From Ettlia oleoabundans (Eukaryota > Chlorophyta > Chlorophyceae > Chlamydomonadales): a DNA stretch of 18,286 nt. The stretch lies in the NCBI GenBank assembly GCA_019693395.1, contig JAAMXP010004262.1, forward strand, positions 1 through 18,286, given 5' to 3'. The translations under genes and the position numbers were made by a program. The first letter of the stretch is position 1. Each line of letters starts with the position of its first letter. The notes under the pieces were generated by a model, which worked only from the letters and a program-made list of their open reading frames with translations, did not search any database and was not told the DNA's origin. This document shows, piece after piece, positions 1-17,158 of this stretch.

Positions 1-8216
<8,216 letters not shown>

Positions 8217-8878
8217 GAGTCAAGGTTTTTACGACGGCATGGCCACTGAAGCAACCGCGGGGCGAAACAAAGCCGGCCGCCTGTGAAGTTCAGAATACTG
8301 TTTTGCTGGTCTTTCCAACTCGTCCATGCTGGACTAATGCGTGCCCCATGATCGCCCCTGTGTCAATGTAGACATTTCAACTACACTGGTGCACAGTCAG
8401 AGCGGCTGCAAGGCGTACAGCCTCGGAAACTGGCAACTCTATGCTCCCGGCGCTGCAGCGGTGCTTTCCCGTGTCCCTGTCCCGCGCTGTTTGGATCAAG
8501 CACAGCCTGAAACCTTGTAACCGGGCACAAACGCTGTCCCGCGCACACTGCAATACAGGTCCTAGGCTGCCTGCTCAGCTGGGCTTCGTTGCGGCTTGGT
8601 GGTTGTTGAGACGGATGCATTGCCAATGATGTGTTTGTAACGCGCGTCCAAAGGCTTCCTGGCGCCCCGTTCGGCGGCATGGCTAGCCTGCTATGCCAGC
8701 TATGCAAGGCGCCGGCGCAAAATGGGCAGGGTTGCTGCCTGGGGTCCCCCTTGCTGCTGGACCTCCGCTACCACGGCATCACAGGCTTGCAGATAACCTT
8801 CAATCTTCATGTAGTCCGTGAAAATGCCTGTCGCGTGCTGAACCCCGCGTTGCGAGTGCAGCGACAAGGACGGGTGGC
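8217..8878. promoter_or_regulatory. Intergenic region between divergent KDM5 and Nudix genes (shared 5' region)
   Basis: The two start codons (8216 on minus, 8879 on plus) face away from each other across 662 bp, so both 5' UTRs and promoters should lie here or in their first introns. I saw no clear TATA box, no supported additional exon and no repeat. Short ORFs in this stretch have no recognisable similarity. The promoter role is inferred from gene layout only. Confidence 0.45.
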
Positions 8879-9807
8879 ATGGATGCCACGGTTGTAGCAG
8901 CGCCAACCGCAACAAGGGAAATTGCAGGGCATGAGGACAACTACGATGGTGAGCACGTGATATTCCCTTGGTTCTGATTCGCGCACATTGAAAGACACCC
9001 AACCACCTGCAAACCTGTGCAGCGTCAACAGCATCACCTGAAGACTAACTGAAGCTGTTACGCCAGGAAGCAGCTGCATCGGTGGCATCTCCCCTCGCTT
9101 ATTTCTCGCTTGATACACTCATTAGATCCCCATATCTCGTGCAGGTTTCATCTGTGATGAGCACAGCGTGCCAGCAGCACCCGCAGAGTTCCAGGCGGCC
9201 CTCGCCACCTCCCTAGAGTCGTGGCGCCAGGTAAGATTCCTTTCGATACCACCAGCACCCTCAGCAGCACAGCCTCTGATTTGGACCATCAGTAACCAGC
9301 AGTATGCAGCCTTGCAAGTTCTGGTTGTTGCCGACCGGCATCTTGGCGACATAACACAAGCACACACTCCTTGGTATCTCCCGTGGTGTCTCCCGTTCAG
9401 AAAGGCTACCGCGGCATATGGCTGAAGATACCAGCAGCCAAGGCGCACGTTATTGGGCATGCCGTGGACAGGGGCTTCCAGTTCCATCATGCCGAAAAGG
9501 TCCGTCAGGCAGGCAGGCTGGTGGGCGGGCGGACGGGCGGGTGGGTAGCAGGCAACCAAACATAGGGCTCTTTAATTGAGTCTTTGCTGTGGAGGTTGTT
9601 GGTTGTAAGCGGGCTTGCACCGTGTGGGCCTACAACCAGAGCTTGCTCCCGTGTTCCCCTTGGGTCAGCATTGCCCTTGGTTTGGCTTGCAGGAATATGT
9701 TATGCTCACAAACTGGCTGGTAGATACAGAGAACAAGCTGCCGCCCAATGCATCGCACCAGGCAAGCTGGGCCCGCTGTCGCTCCTTCCTATCGTGCTAC
9801 AGCAGTT

Positions 9808-9881
<74 letters not shown>

Positions 9882-11480
9882 GGGGTGGGGGTTGGGGGAT
9901 TCGCACTTACACAACTTCGCAGTTCCAACTGACCCTTGTCTGCCTGGGCAGCATCTTTCCCCTTGGTAGAGCAGCTTGCTTTGTCTGACATCCGCCCAGC
10001 CTGTGGTTGCAGGTCGGTGTGGGTGCTTTTGTTCTGAACGATCGGCGGGAGGTGCTCGTGGTGCAAGAGAAGTCGGGACCCTTGCGTGGCAAAGGTGTAT
10101 GGAAAATGCCAACAGGGCTGGTACAGCAAGGCGAGGACATAAGTGAGGCAGCGGAGAGGGAAGTGCTGGAAGAGACGGGCATACGGGCCCGCTTTGATGC
10201 TGTGCTGGCAATGCGACAGGCCCACGGCTTTGCTTTTGGAAAGAGCGACTTCTTCTTTGTGGTTGCACTCAAGATGGAGCCGGGGCCGCAGGTAGGTGGG
10301 CACAGCGCACTGGGGACGTATCTCTGAACGTAATACTCTTGCCTGGTCTGCAGCACATCAATTGCTGTAGGTTGTTCCATGCAGCCACCTTTGTGGCATG
10401 CCCGCCTGACCCCTTGTGGTTTGGTCACTACCATCCATCAACTCCTGTAGCTGCGGCATGAATGTACCTGATCCTGCTGCTTCTGGTACTGCCGTTGGTC
10501 ACCGCATGTTCCCGTAGCTGCGGCATGGGTGTACCTCATCCTGCTGCTCCTGCTACTGCCGCTGGAAGCTGCCTTTCATCTATTCATATTCCTGTAGCTG
10601 CGGCATGGGTGTACCTCATCCTGCTGCTCCTGCTGCTGCCGCTGGTAGCTGCCTTTTATCTATTCCTGTAGCTGTAGCATTGATGTACCTCATGCTGCTG
10701 CTCCTGCTGCCCCCATTGACCATTGAATACCATCTATTCTTGTAGCTTCAGCACTTATGTACCTCATCCTGCTGCTCCAGTTCCTTTGAGTGTGCAGGAG
10801 CTGTGCATGCAAGAAGATGAGCTTGTGGGGGTGCAGTGGATGCCTCTTGAGGATTATCTGGCCATCCCCTTCACCGCCACCCGCCCCCTGTTCCAAACGA
10901 TACACGCAGCCATCCTGGCGTATGTGAACGGCACCTACAGGTTTGTTTGTCCGCGCTTTGCTTCAGCATCTGCCAGTGATGGGTTTTTCAGGCTGGCTGG
11001 CATCATGCTGTTGCTGCTTAAGCCACCGCCATGTTGCTGAGTGGGCTGGCATGAAGCGATCTGCTGTGCTGGCTTTCACTGCCCACGCTTGTTATGCCCC
11101 GGTAACGCTAATCTCATTAACTTTCTTGGCTGGGCTGTTGCTCACCGTTTCGGTCCGGTGCGTTGCTGTGCAGGGGCTTGCAGGGGCGCAAGCTGGAGAC
11201 TGGGTTCAGCGCCCGCCAGGACTTGCTACTGTTTGGTGAAGCGGCTGACGGAGAGGGTTCAGCCAGCAACTCATTCAAAGATGCCTGGATTGGGTTGGAT
11301 GCAGCAGGGGCAGGGGCAGGGACAAGGGCAGGGGCAGCAGCAGCAGCAGCAGGGTCCGGGGCATGGGCAGCAGCAGGGGCAGGGGCAGGGGAAGCAGGCA
11401 CGCCTACGGTAGCTGCACAGCCGGCAGATGCAGGAGCAGGAGCAGCATACGCGGCTGCAGGAGAGGAAGCAAAGGAATGA
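8879..11480 (+). CDS. Plant-type Nudix hydrolase (NUDT6/NUDT8-like), 7 exons
   Basis: Nudix enzymes hydrolyse nucleoside-diphosphate derivatives; plant relatives act on ADP-ribose, NADH or CoA derivatives. The substrate here cannot be read from sequence. Exons: 8879-8948, 9145-9230, 9401-9499, 9693-9761, 10013-10291, 10798-10940, 11174-11480 (1053 nt, 350 aa plus TGA). The start is an in-frame ATG in a ggcATGG context with no upstream exon needed. Residues about 24-105 form the pre-Nudix domain, with RGIWLKIP, GFQFHHAE and LPPNASHQ motifs. The Nudix box is G143-I165, matching GX5EX7REUXEEXGU exactly, with E161/E162 as expected metal ligands, so an active fold is likely. FGKSDFFF and VGVQWMPLEDY follow. 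The tail from about residue 291 is Gly/Ala low complexity encoded by a CAGGGG/GCA repeat. No firm targeting signal is seen. Intron 4 uses a GC donor; intron 5 holds a minisatellite. Confidence 0.92.
9507..9545. repeat. CAGG/GGGC-type short repeat run in Nudix intron 3
   Basis: Just after the donor at 9500 the sense strand reads caggcaggcaggctgg, followed by gggcgggcgg. It is an imperfect tetranucleotide tract, related in type to others in this window. Confidence 0.55.
9762..10012 (+). other. GC-AG intron 4 of the Nudix gene, containing a long TG tract
   Basis: The donor is CCAG|gcaag (exon ends at 9761) and the acceptor is ggttgcag|GTC (exon starts at 10013); phase 0 on both sides. The join gives NASHQVGVGAFV, the conserved pre-Nudix/Nudix junction. 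No suitable GT donor lies near 9761. Confidence 0.85.
9812..9881. repeat. (TG)35 dinucleotide microsatellite
   Basis: This is an uninterrupted run of TG/GT over 70 bases, preceded by a short T run and followed by G-rich sequence (tggggtgggggttggggg, 9881-9898). It lies wholly inside Nudix intron 4. Alternating purine-pyrimidine sequence of this length can adopt Z-DNA. Confidence 0.98.
10444..10790. repeat. 67-80-bp minisatellite, about 5 copies, in Nudix intron 5
   Basis: Imperfect copies begin at 10444, 10511, 10591, 10665 and 10739. Each starts with a variant of cctgtagctgcggcatg and continues with a pyrimidine-rich part (cctcatcctgctgctcctg). The last copy is truncated and runs into the acceptor at 10797. 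Copies 2 and 3 are the most alike; the outer ones are more diverged. Confidence 0.85.
11298..11400. repeat. CAGGGG hexanucleotide / GCA repeat in the last Nudix exon
   Basis: Repeats of gcagggg, broken by a (gca)n run near 11335-11350, encode the Gly/Ala-rich C-terminal tail in the spliced frame. In another frame the same DNA would give a Gln/Gly repeat. The frame was fixed by the phase-2 join from exon 6. Confidence 0.8.
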
Positions 11481-11724
11481 GAGGGGAAGCAGGCACGACA
11501 CCGCGATCGAACCTGCGATCATCGTAAAGCCTGGAACCTGCGATCACCGTAACAAATTGGTATGACGTTGTCTTAGACACATCACATTGTTTGCCAAAAC
11601 ATTGTCCAGATCACCAGCATTGAAACCCGGCTGGGCACATAGGTCGCACTGCCTTGCACCTCTGCGTAACGGCATATAGCTGCAAATATGGCCCACTGTT
11701 ATGCACCGCGTGAACAACGAATCC

Positions 11725-11729
11725 TTACA
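11725..11729 (-). terminator. Possible TGTAA polyadenylation signal for the sigma gene
   Basis: This is the only TGTAA I found on the minus strand between 11481 and the sigma stop codon. It would give a 3' UTR of about 430 nt, an ordinary length for green algae. A five-base motif occurs often by chance. Confidence 0.35.
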
Positions 11730-12136
11730 TTTGTCAACAGATTGCAACAATAACATGGGTAAGCTAATTCACAGCTGAGGTTGGGGTACATTGGGAATAG
11801 TAGAGGGGGTCGCATGCAGTGCAGAAGTTCGCTAAAGTAGGACTAGAGTAGGAGACGATGCACCACCTTAGAGCAAGGTATTGGTCCGACAATGGAATGT
11901 TTGGGTACGGCACGCTGAGTTCAGGTTTCATGTGAAAATGGTTGTAGTCTACAGGGGGCTTATGTAGGTGTGTCGCATGGGTCGCGGCAGGTGGTGCAGG
12001 CTGCAAGGTGGTGATGCAACGGAAACAACTGGTCACGCTGGCTCCATGTCATCTGCTGCGGGGCATATCAACACCACCCAAACCAGCAGGGGCTGCAGTG
12101 GTTCAGGCATCCCACATAGGGGGCCGGCCGCGCTGA

Positions 12137-12141
12137 TGTAA
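12137..12141 (+). terminator. Possible TGTAA polyadenylation signal for the Nudix gene
   Basis: This is the first plus-strand TGTAA found downstream of the Nudix stop at 11480. It implies a 3' UTR of about 660 nt reaching almost to the stop codon of the convergent sigma gene. Weak evidence. Confidence 0.3.
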
Positions 12142-12156
12142 AGCTGTGGCACCACT

Positions 12157-15100
12157 TTAAGATGACGAGCACTTTGAGCGCCCCAAGATGGCAGCTGCCG
12201 TGGCTCGCGCGTCCCGGACGGCGTCGTGGTAAATCTGCGCAGCTCGCTGGCGGCTCACCTGCTCAACAGTGATGAGCGTGAAGACAAGGATTTAGACCAA
12301 TACCAGCTGTGGTTTGTAAAGCCATTAAGCACCCACATGAGAATGAGCAAACAGCATAGGTGGAACACAGTTGAACAGAATGAGCAAACAGCATAGGTGG
12401 AACACAGTTGAACAGAATGAGCAAACAGCATAGGTGGAACACAGTTGAACAGAATGAGCAAACAGCATAGGTGGAACACAGTTGAACATGATACACCCCT
12501 TCCATTGAACACAGGACGAACATAAGCCAGGGATTGCGGCAAAGCAACACTCAGCAGCGCGAGATGACAGCGCGCAATAGGCAGGCGCAGCCACGCCAAT
12601 CAAGGGCAAGAATCAAAATGTGCCTCAGACAAATGCGCCCCAAGCATGGATTCTTTCCGCTGTGAACTCACCCCCAGCTGCCTGCCCACAGTCCCAAAGT
12701 CCACCTCATGCATTCCCGCATCTTCGGGCGGTGCTCCGCTGGCGCCAAAGCCAAAGCGCAGGCGCAGCACCAGCCTGTGTCTATCGTGGCGCAGGCGGGA
12801 CAAAACCTGCTGAACAAGCTCCGACGCCGCGTACTCCTCTCCCGTCTGCAGGGAAAAGGAGAATTGCATGCATGACCTTGTAACTTACAATGACCAACGA
12901 GGCGCTGGCAGCAGCGGGACCGCATAACCTTATCAGTACGCAATACTTGATGCTCAAGAACCCATGGCCGCATATTGTGGCAAGTAGGCACTTGGTGCGC
13001 TGGAAAGGGTCGTAGCAGAGCATTGTTTTGTAGCAGGTGCGCCATTTGCCCACCTCGTCCTCTTCTGCCAGATCGCCAAACGGCGCCATCTGCCGCCGCG
13101 TGTTACACCCGCAGGCGCCGGAAGAAGTGTCCACGAAAACTCTGCTGCCAAAGCCGACAAGGCGCTGCCGACGCCCTGCCGCGAGACCGTAGGCCACCTG
13201 CCTTGGAGACAGGTCTGCTGCCGCAGCAAGCTCTGACAGCCTGTCGCCTGACTGGCCCGACTGCTGTGCCGCGTTAGCCATGGCACGACTGCTTTGCTGC
13301 GCTTGAGGTAGCCCAGAAGTTGTCGACTGCCCTGCTTGCGATGCAGCATCCTGCTGCAGTTGAGGCAGACCTGCAGTCATGGCCTCCTGCTGCTTTGCCC
13401 TGCCCAGACTGCTCGCAGCAGTGCGCACCTGCAGATATGCCAAAGCGAACTAAGCTGAGATCACAATGCAGACGATAAATGACACAGACTTGACAAACGT
13501 CACAACTTGCAGCGGGTTGGAGGTTGTGCCCCAGCAATTTGGCGAGACGGGCGCATCCTTGGCAGCCTAAACAGGAAGCAGCCCCTTTGATGCCACCACA
13601 GCTGCAACAAAGCGCCCGCCAAATCCTGTACTACTGTGTGGCAAGTTCCATCGTGATTAGGCACACAGTGAACACCATGGGCTGTGACATTTACCGCTGT
13701 GAAACACCTTTGTGGTCCAGAAACCTTCCTAAATAAACGTGCTTAGCTTACCTTTAGGGCCAACTCCCTTCGCTGCCGTGGAATGTGCACCGGCTGCTGC
13801 CCGGCCAACACATCTATCATGGCATTCTGGATCGCCGCCATGGCATACGTCGAGAAGCGCGAGTGGCGGCCCGGCTGATAGCCCTCTGCCGCCCTCCAGA
13901 GCGCGCACCGCCCCTCGATGTAGAGTTCCTGCGGGGCGACGGACGGCGGAGATTGGAGCATGATGAGTTTTAATATATTGATGTATTTTATAGTGTACAC
14001 TATGATATCAAATTATGTCGTTATTGATTACTACCACATCAAGTAAGCAAGGGCGGTTTGTGTGGGACCACAGGGCGGGCGGCCATCCTGCTCACACGGA
14101 GAATGCACCTGGCAATGGGCTATTTCTACATCATCTCAACCAGGCAACCAAAGTGGAGGAGCTGTTGATGCGTGCCTGCACTGCGCCCTCACCTGGACGA
14201 GGCTTCGTGGCAGACGCGCGCCCGCCTGCAGCTTACGGCGTGCCAGGGAGATGAGGCGTTGGTTGGCGCTAAAAAGAAGCTGCCGTGCTGCGGCGCCCCG
14301 CTGTTGCACCAGCTCAAACTCCCGCCCTCTGGATGGGTGAAACAGGCTGGGCTCCGCGCTGCTGTAGCAACTGCCGCTACTGCCGCTGCTGCTGCTGGGT
14401 TCTGTGAGTCTGAAGCGATGAGCCATTGCCAAACACTCTGCTGAGGATGCAAGGGGGGCTAGCCGGCTCCAAGGCTGGCGCAGCAGCGACAATTGCCGGT
14501 GATCCACGTCGCCCTGCAGTTGCTGCCTGGCTGCCTGCACCATCTCCCCCAGTAATGTTTCCTGTTCCGCCGTCAGCAGCTTGTGCTCGCTGCACACCTG
14601 CAGGGAAGAAATCAACAAGAAAGTAAACCAGCACTGTTGCTGCAGCCTGCTGTATGTTCTCAACAACAACCCGAATGTGCATGCCATGTAACAAGACTGC
14701 ATCGTGAACCACTGCCATGGCAGTCGGGAATAGAGGAAAAAAGGCCAGAGGTTGATCAGCTTTTAGCAACCCAGGGCTATGAAGCACACATCACACACTC
14801 AAAGCAGCTAGGGCTGGCCTCAACACCCGAACTGGCACCTCACCTGCAACACTTCAGGCAAATCGTTCTTTGAAAATCTAAAGATCCGACTGTCGATGTC
14901 ACTGGGATCTACAGCGCCAGCCAACAACCGCCCACGGCAGTGACGCTGATGACTGCTGCTGCGCTGCCCAGCGCCGCGGGTGGAGGGCGCGGCCTCTTCT
15001 AGGACTCGCCGCAGCAGCGACGGCGGCTGCAACGGCAGCCGTAGCGGCAGGTCTTCCGGGCTGCTGTTTGTACTGCCGCTGTCTGCTGCTTGCTCCTCAG

Positions 15101-15506
15101 GGCCTCCTGGGTCCTGATCCCGCAATGGATCTACACCGTCCTGCCAGGCCCAGCGGTTGGATGCACGCAGCATGCTGTGAAGACGTTCCACCAGAGCCGC
15201 CTGCCGACGCAGCGGCACGTCGGTCACACGAATGGAATGGGCCAGCCAGTCTGTCTCAACAGGGTAGCTGGCAATGCCACTGCCGCTGGGCTGCCGCGTT
15301 GGTGCTAAGGCTGCAGCTTCCCGCTCGGGGGCTGGGGCAGGTGGCGGCGGCGCCGCAGCAGTGGCCCGGCAGACAGCTGCGCTGCTCCCTTGGCGTGCTG
15401 CAAAGCTCTTTGCTGGGCATTGGGCGTCTGCTGGGATTGCTGGCAGGGCGCGATGTGAGATGCGGGGAGTGCCAACAGCAAGCAGCACTGTGGCGGGCAG
15501 CACCAT
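12157..15506 (-). CDS. Plastid-type sigma-70 family factor with divergent region 2.4, 6 exons
   Basis: Predicted nuclear-encoded specificity subunit of the plastid bacterial-type RNA polymerase. Exons on the minus strand: 15506-14844, 14597-14193, 13928-13752, 13428-13054, 12845-12672, 12258-12157; all joins are phase 0 (631 aa plus TAA). The ATG at 15506 is the first after an in-frame TGA. The first about 50 residues are Ala/Ser/Arg-rich with almost no acids, fitting a transit peptide. Region 1.2-like sequence starts near residue 222; region 2 spans about 335-415 (ANQRLISLARRKL, ELYIEGRCALWRAAEGY, RFSTYA, PVHIPRQRREL). A Gln/Ala-rich insert follows, then region 3 (RLSELAAAADLSPRQVAYGL, near 475-505). 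Region 4 spans exons 5-6, with the helix-turn-helix VGRQLGVSRQRAAQIYHDAV. Oddities: A387-A388 replace the Trp pair of region 2.4, other -10 contacts differ, and region 4 has an insert. A specialised or relaxed sigma is possible. Family call secure. Confidence 0.9.
12341..12488. repeat. 37-bp minisatellite, four copies, in sigma intron 5
   Basis: Copies of gaatgagcaaacagcatagg plus tggaacacagttgaaca start at 12341, 12378, 12415 and 12452, an exact 37-bp period. They are head to tail with no spacers and essentially identical. The array lies in the intron 12259-12671, directly before the exon carrying most of the region 4 helix-turn-helix. Confidence 0.96.
13968..14040. other. AT-rich island with a 14-bp palindrome in sigma intron 2
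   Basis: In otherwise GC-leaning DNA this stretch is strongly A+T-rich (ttttaatatattgatgtatt). It contains the perfect palindrome atagtgtacactat at 13990-14003. It lies inside the intron 13929-14192. There is no terminal inverted repeat or target-site duplication I could define, so a mobile origin is only a guess. Confidence 0.6.
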
Positions 15507-16342
15507 TCCCAGCGCTGCACCCGTGAGCCGGATGTGGCTGAGTCAGCTCGTTGTCCAGCACTGCGCTTGACACGCGATTCAGCGGGGATGGGCTTCAAAC
15601 CGTTCAATCAAATTCAACTTGGCTGCCTAGAGAAGATGGTCCCAATCAATTTCAGTTAGTTGTGAGCAAGCGCAATTGCTATTGATGGCGGGGCTGCTGG
15701 TAGACGCCGAACGTGCCAATGGCGCGCCCGCCACGTTGGCGTTCTTGCGAACTGGTATCGGAGGAGGCCAGGGTGGTGCTCATTACCGTCTTGCTTTGAT
15801 CGAAATATACATTGAAGGCCGCAGGTCCTGGACACCCGTGTTTCATCTTGGGTTCCGTGACAAGCGCCACAGGCCACCATAGGGAAATATTTTCCACGCA
15901 ACGGCCCCTTTGATGGGGAGGACATGCCGCTGTTGGCGCGGGCTCCGAGGGTAGATGGCGGGGAAGCAGCGGCAGGGGCCGCCGCGGCGGAGGAGCGCGC
16001 GCAGCGGGGCAGGGCAAGGAGCGTGGAGCCTCAGCGCCCTCACTCACCAAGCCCGTCAGCTGCAAGCGTGGCAGCAACGAGCCATACAAGCCAGGGTAGC
16101 CGCACACCGCCACTCATCGAGTTCCCAGCGTGAGGCCTTGGGAGGTGTGGGCGGCATTGATTAGAGCGGTAGCCAGCCAGCAGCCACTAGATTCACCACC
16201 GACCTGGTGTGTGCAGCCAGTCAGCCATGTTAATAGCTTGTCATCATTGCCATCAAAGTTTGTGCCTCTTATCTTCTCTTGATATGGGGGACGATTTCAG
16301 TACATGATCGGCTCGGCACTTAACCTTATGCCTGTTTGGCAG
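15507..16342. promoter_or_regulatory. Intergenic region upstream of divergent sigma and Kir genes
   Basis: The sigma gene starts at 15506 on the minus strand and the Kir gene runs rightward, so both promoters and the Kir first exon(s) should be in or near this stretch. ATG codons at 15924 and 15955 open short plus-strand frames (69 aa each). Either could be a Kir first exon, for example ending near 16141 with a phase-1 gtgtgg donor, but neither has recognisable similarity. No repeat or TATA box was evident. Confidence 0.4.
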
Positions 16343-16838
16343 CTGCCACAGCATCGCATCTCATCCCATTGTTAGAGAAGAGCGAGCACCCACCGGCTTC
16401 CCTGTTTGCAGCGACCCGTTCAACTTTGGCGAAATTGCGGGGCTGGGGTGCTCGCTGTCCGCGGGAGGCCTGCTTCAGGTACAGGCCTGCTGGCCCTGCT
16501 GGCCCTGCTGGGCCTGCTGGCCATGCTGCCCCCTGCTGGCTATGCTGACCATGCTGACCATGCTGGCCAATCTGGCCCTGCTGGGCCTGCTGGCGGCCAA
16601 TCTGCATGCACCACTGGCATGCCTTCTGCCAGCCCGGTGATTGATGCTCTGCTTTCTTGCAGCAAGATTGTCCCAATTGCCGACGGCTTGTAGCGCAACA
16701 TTGTCCGTTTTGCCCGTCCTTCACACCAAGCAATATTTTGCCACTACTGCCGCAGCAAGACTATTTCAACCGAGGCAAAGGGCTGCATGAGGCAGCTCGT
16801 GAGCAGCTCAATCTGCCAGCATTGGTGGAAAGTGGCAG
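16343..16838 (+). CDS. Candidate 5' exons of the Kir channel gene (two alternative models)
   Basis: Two candidate exons are 16343-16478 (acceptor tttggcag, donor CTTCAG|gtacag) and 16663-16838 (acceptor cttgcag, donor GGCAG|gtaggt). Model A joins the first directly to 17159, phase 2 to phase 2, giving ...REACFRHAGRSRVVYRG. Model B reads the first exon in another frame (phase 0 at its end), joins the second, and gives a Cys-containing segment (QDCPNC, HCPFCP) ending LNLPALVESGR before HAGRSRVV. Both models stay open. Including exon 2 in the model A frame hits a stop. No start codon is fixed, and the sequence is not conserved enough to choose. Confidence 0.4.
16487..16600. repeat. Degenerate CTGCTGGCC 9-mer repeat in a Kir 5' intron
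   Basis: The sense strand repeats ctggccctgctggccctg and close variants over about 115 bases, directly after the donor at 16479. Read through, it would give Leu/Ala- or Gly-rich low complexity; the donor before it makes an intronic location more likely. Confidence 0.65.
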
Positions 16839-16886
16839 GTAGGTGGAAGGTCAGGCATGGGTGAAGAGTGGGAGATGGGTGGGAGG

Positions 16887-16952
16887 AGGTCGGGCAGTAG
16901 CGGGGAGCGGCAGCTAAGAGGAAGATCAGGCAGCAGCGGAGAGCGGCAGCTA
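16887..16952. repeat. 36-bp-period imperfect duplication in a purine-rich intron segment
   Basis: The segment at 16887 (aggtcgggcagtagcgggga...) recurs at 16923 (agatcaggcagcagcggaga...), both ending gcggcagcta. The surrounding stretch 16840-16975 is G/A-rich. Confidence 0.6.
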
Positions 16953-17158
16953 GGTGGGAGCAAGGCCAGGCAGTAGGCATGCGTGCGGTTTTCGACAGCT
17001 ATTTTGCTGCCGGCCGCTCATTGTCGCCGTGTTTTCATCAACGCAGCCCTTTACAGTCAACACAGATATTATTCTAGACGCTCTCTCTATACATTGCAAA
17101 ACAGCAACACTTTTGCGCAATCCCACACTTCCACACACTCTCCATATCCCGTCCGCAG

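Larger units (their letters stand above)
11481..12156. other. Convergent intergenic / 3' UTR region between Nudix and sigma genes
   Basis: The two genes end toward each other with 676 bp between stop codons. TGTAA, the usual green-algal polyadenylation signal, occurs on the plus strand at 12137-12141 and on the minus strand at 11729-11725. If both are used, the 3' UTRs overlap by about 410 bp. A 25-bp-period duplication (gaacctgcgatc) lies at 11509 and 11534. No coding exon is supported here. Confidence 0.5.

Noticed and set aside
9881..9899. Canonical G-quadruplex after the TG tract
   Set aside because: Only three long G runs are present; a four-tract quadruplex would need split runs, so I do not list it as a feature.
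9584..10303. Long open frames of poly Cys-Val or Thr-His through the TG tract
   Set aside because: A dinucleotide repeat keeps frames open by itself; the tract lies within an intron defined by phase-matched exons.
10462..10671. Small hydrophobic protein (Leu-rich) on the plus strand
   Set aside because: It is the intron 5 minisatellite read in one frame; it lacks context and sits between phase-matched Nudix exons.
12341..12488. Regular direct repeats as a CRISPR array
   Set aside because: The 37-bp copies are head to tail with no spacers and lie in a eukaryotic intron, so they are a minisatellite.
12255..12609. Repetitive Cys/Phe-rich minus-strand proteins
   Set aside because: These are the 37-bp array translated in three frames inside sigma intron 5.
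15679..16113. 144-codon minus-strand ORF upstream of the sigma gene
   Set aside because: It has no recognisable domain, a Pro/Arg composition typical of GC-rich antisense frames, and an in-frame stop separates the sigma ATG from upstream sequence.
16983..17158. Kir N-terminus as a simple upstream extension of exon 17159
   Set aside because: The frame is open back to 16983 but has no ATG, is AT-richer with Ser/Thr/His-rich translation, and a good acceptor (gtccgcag) precedes 17159. It cannot be fully excluded.
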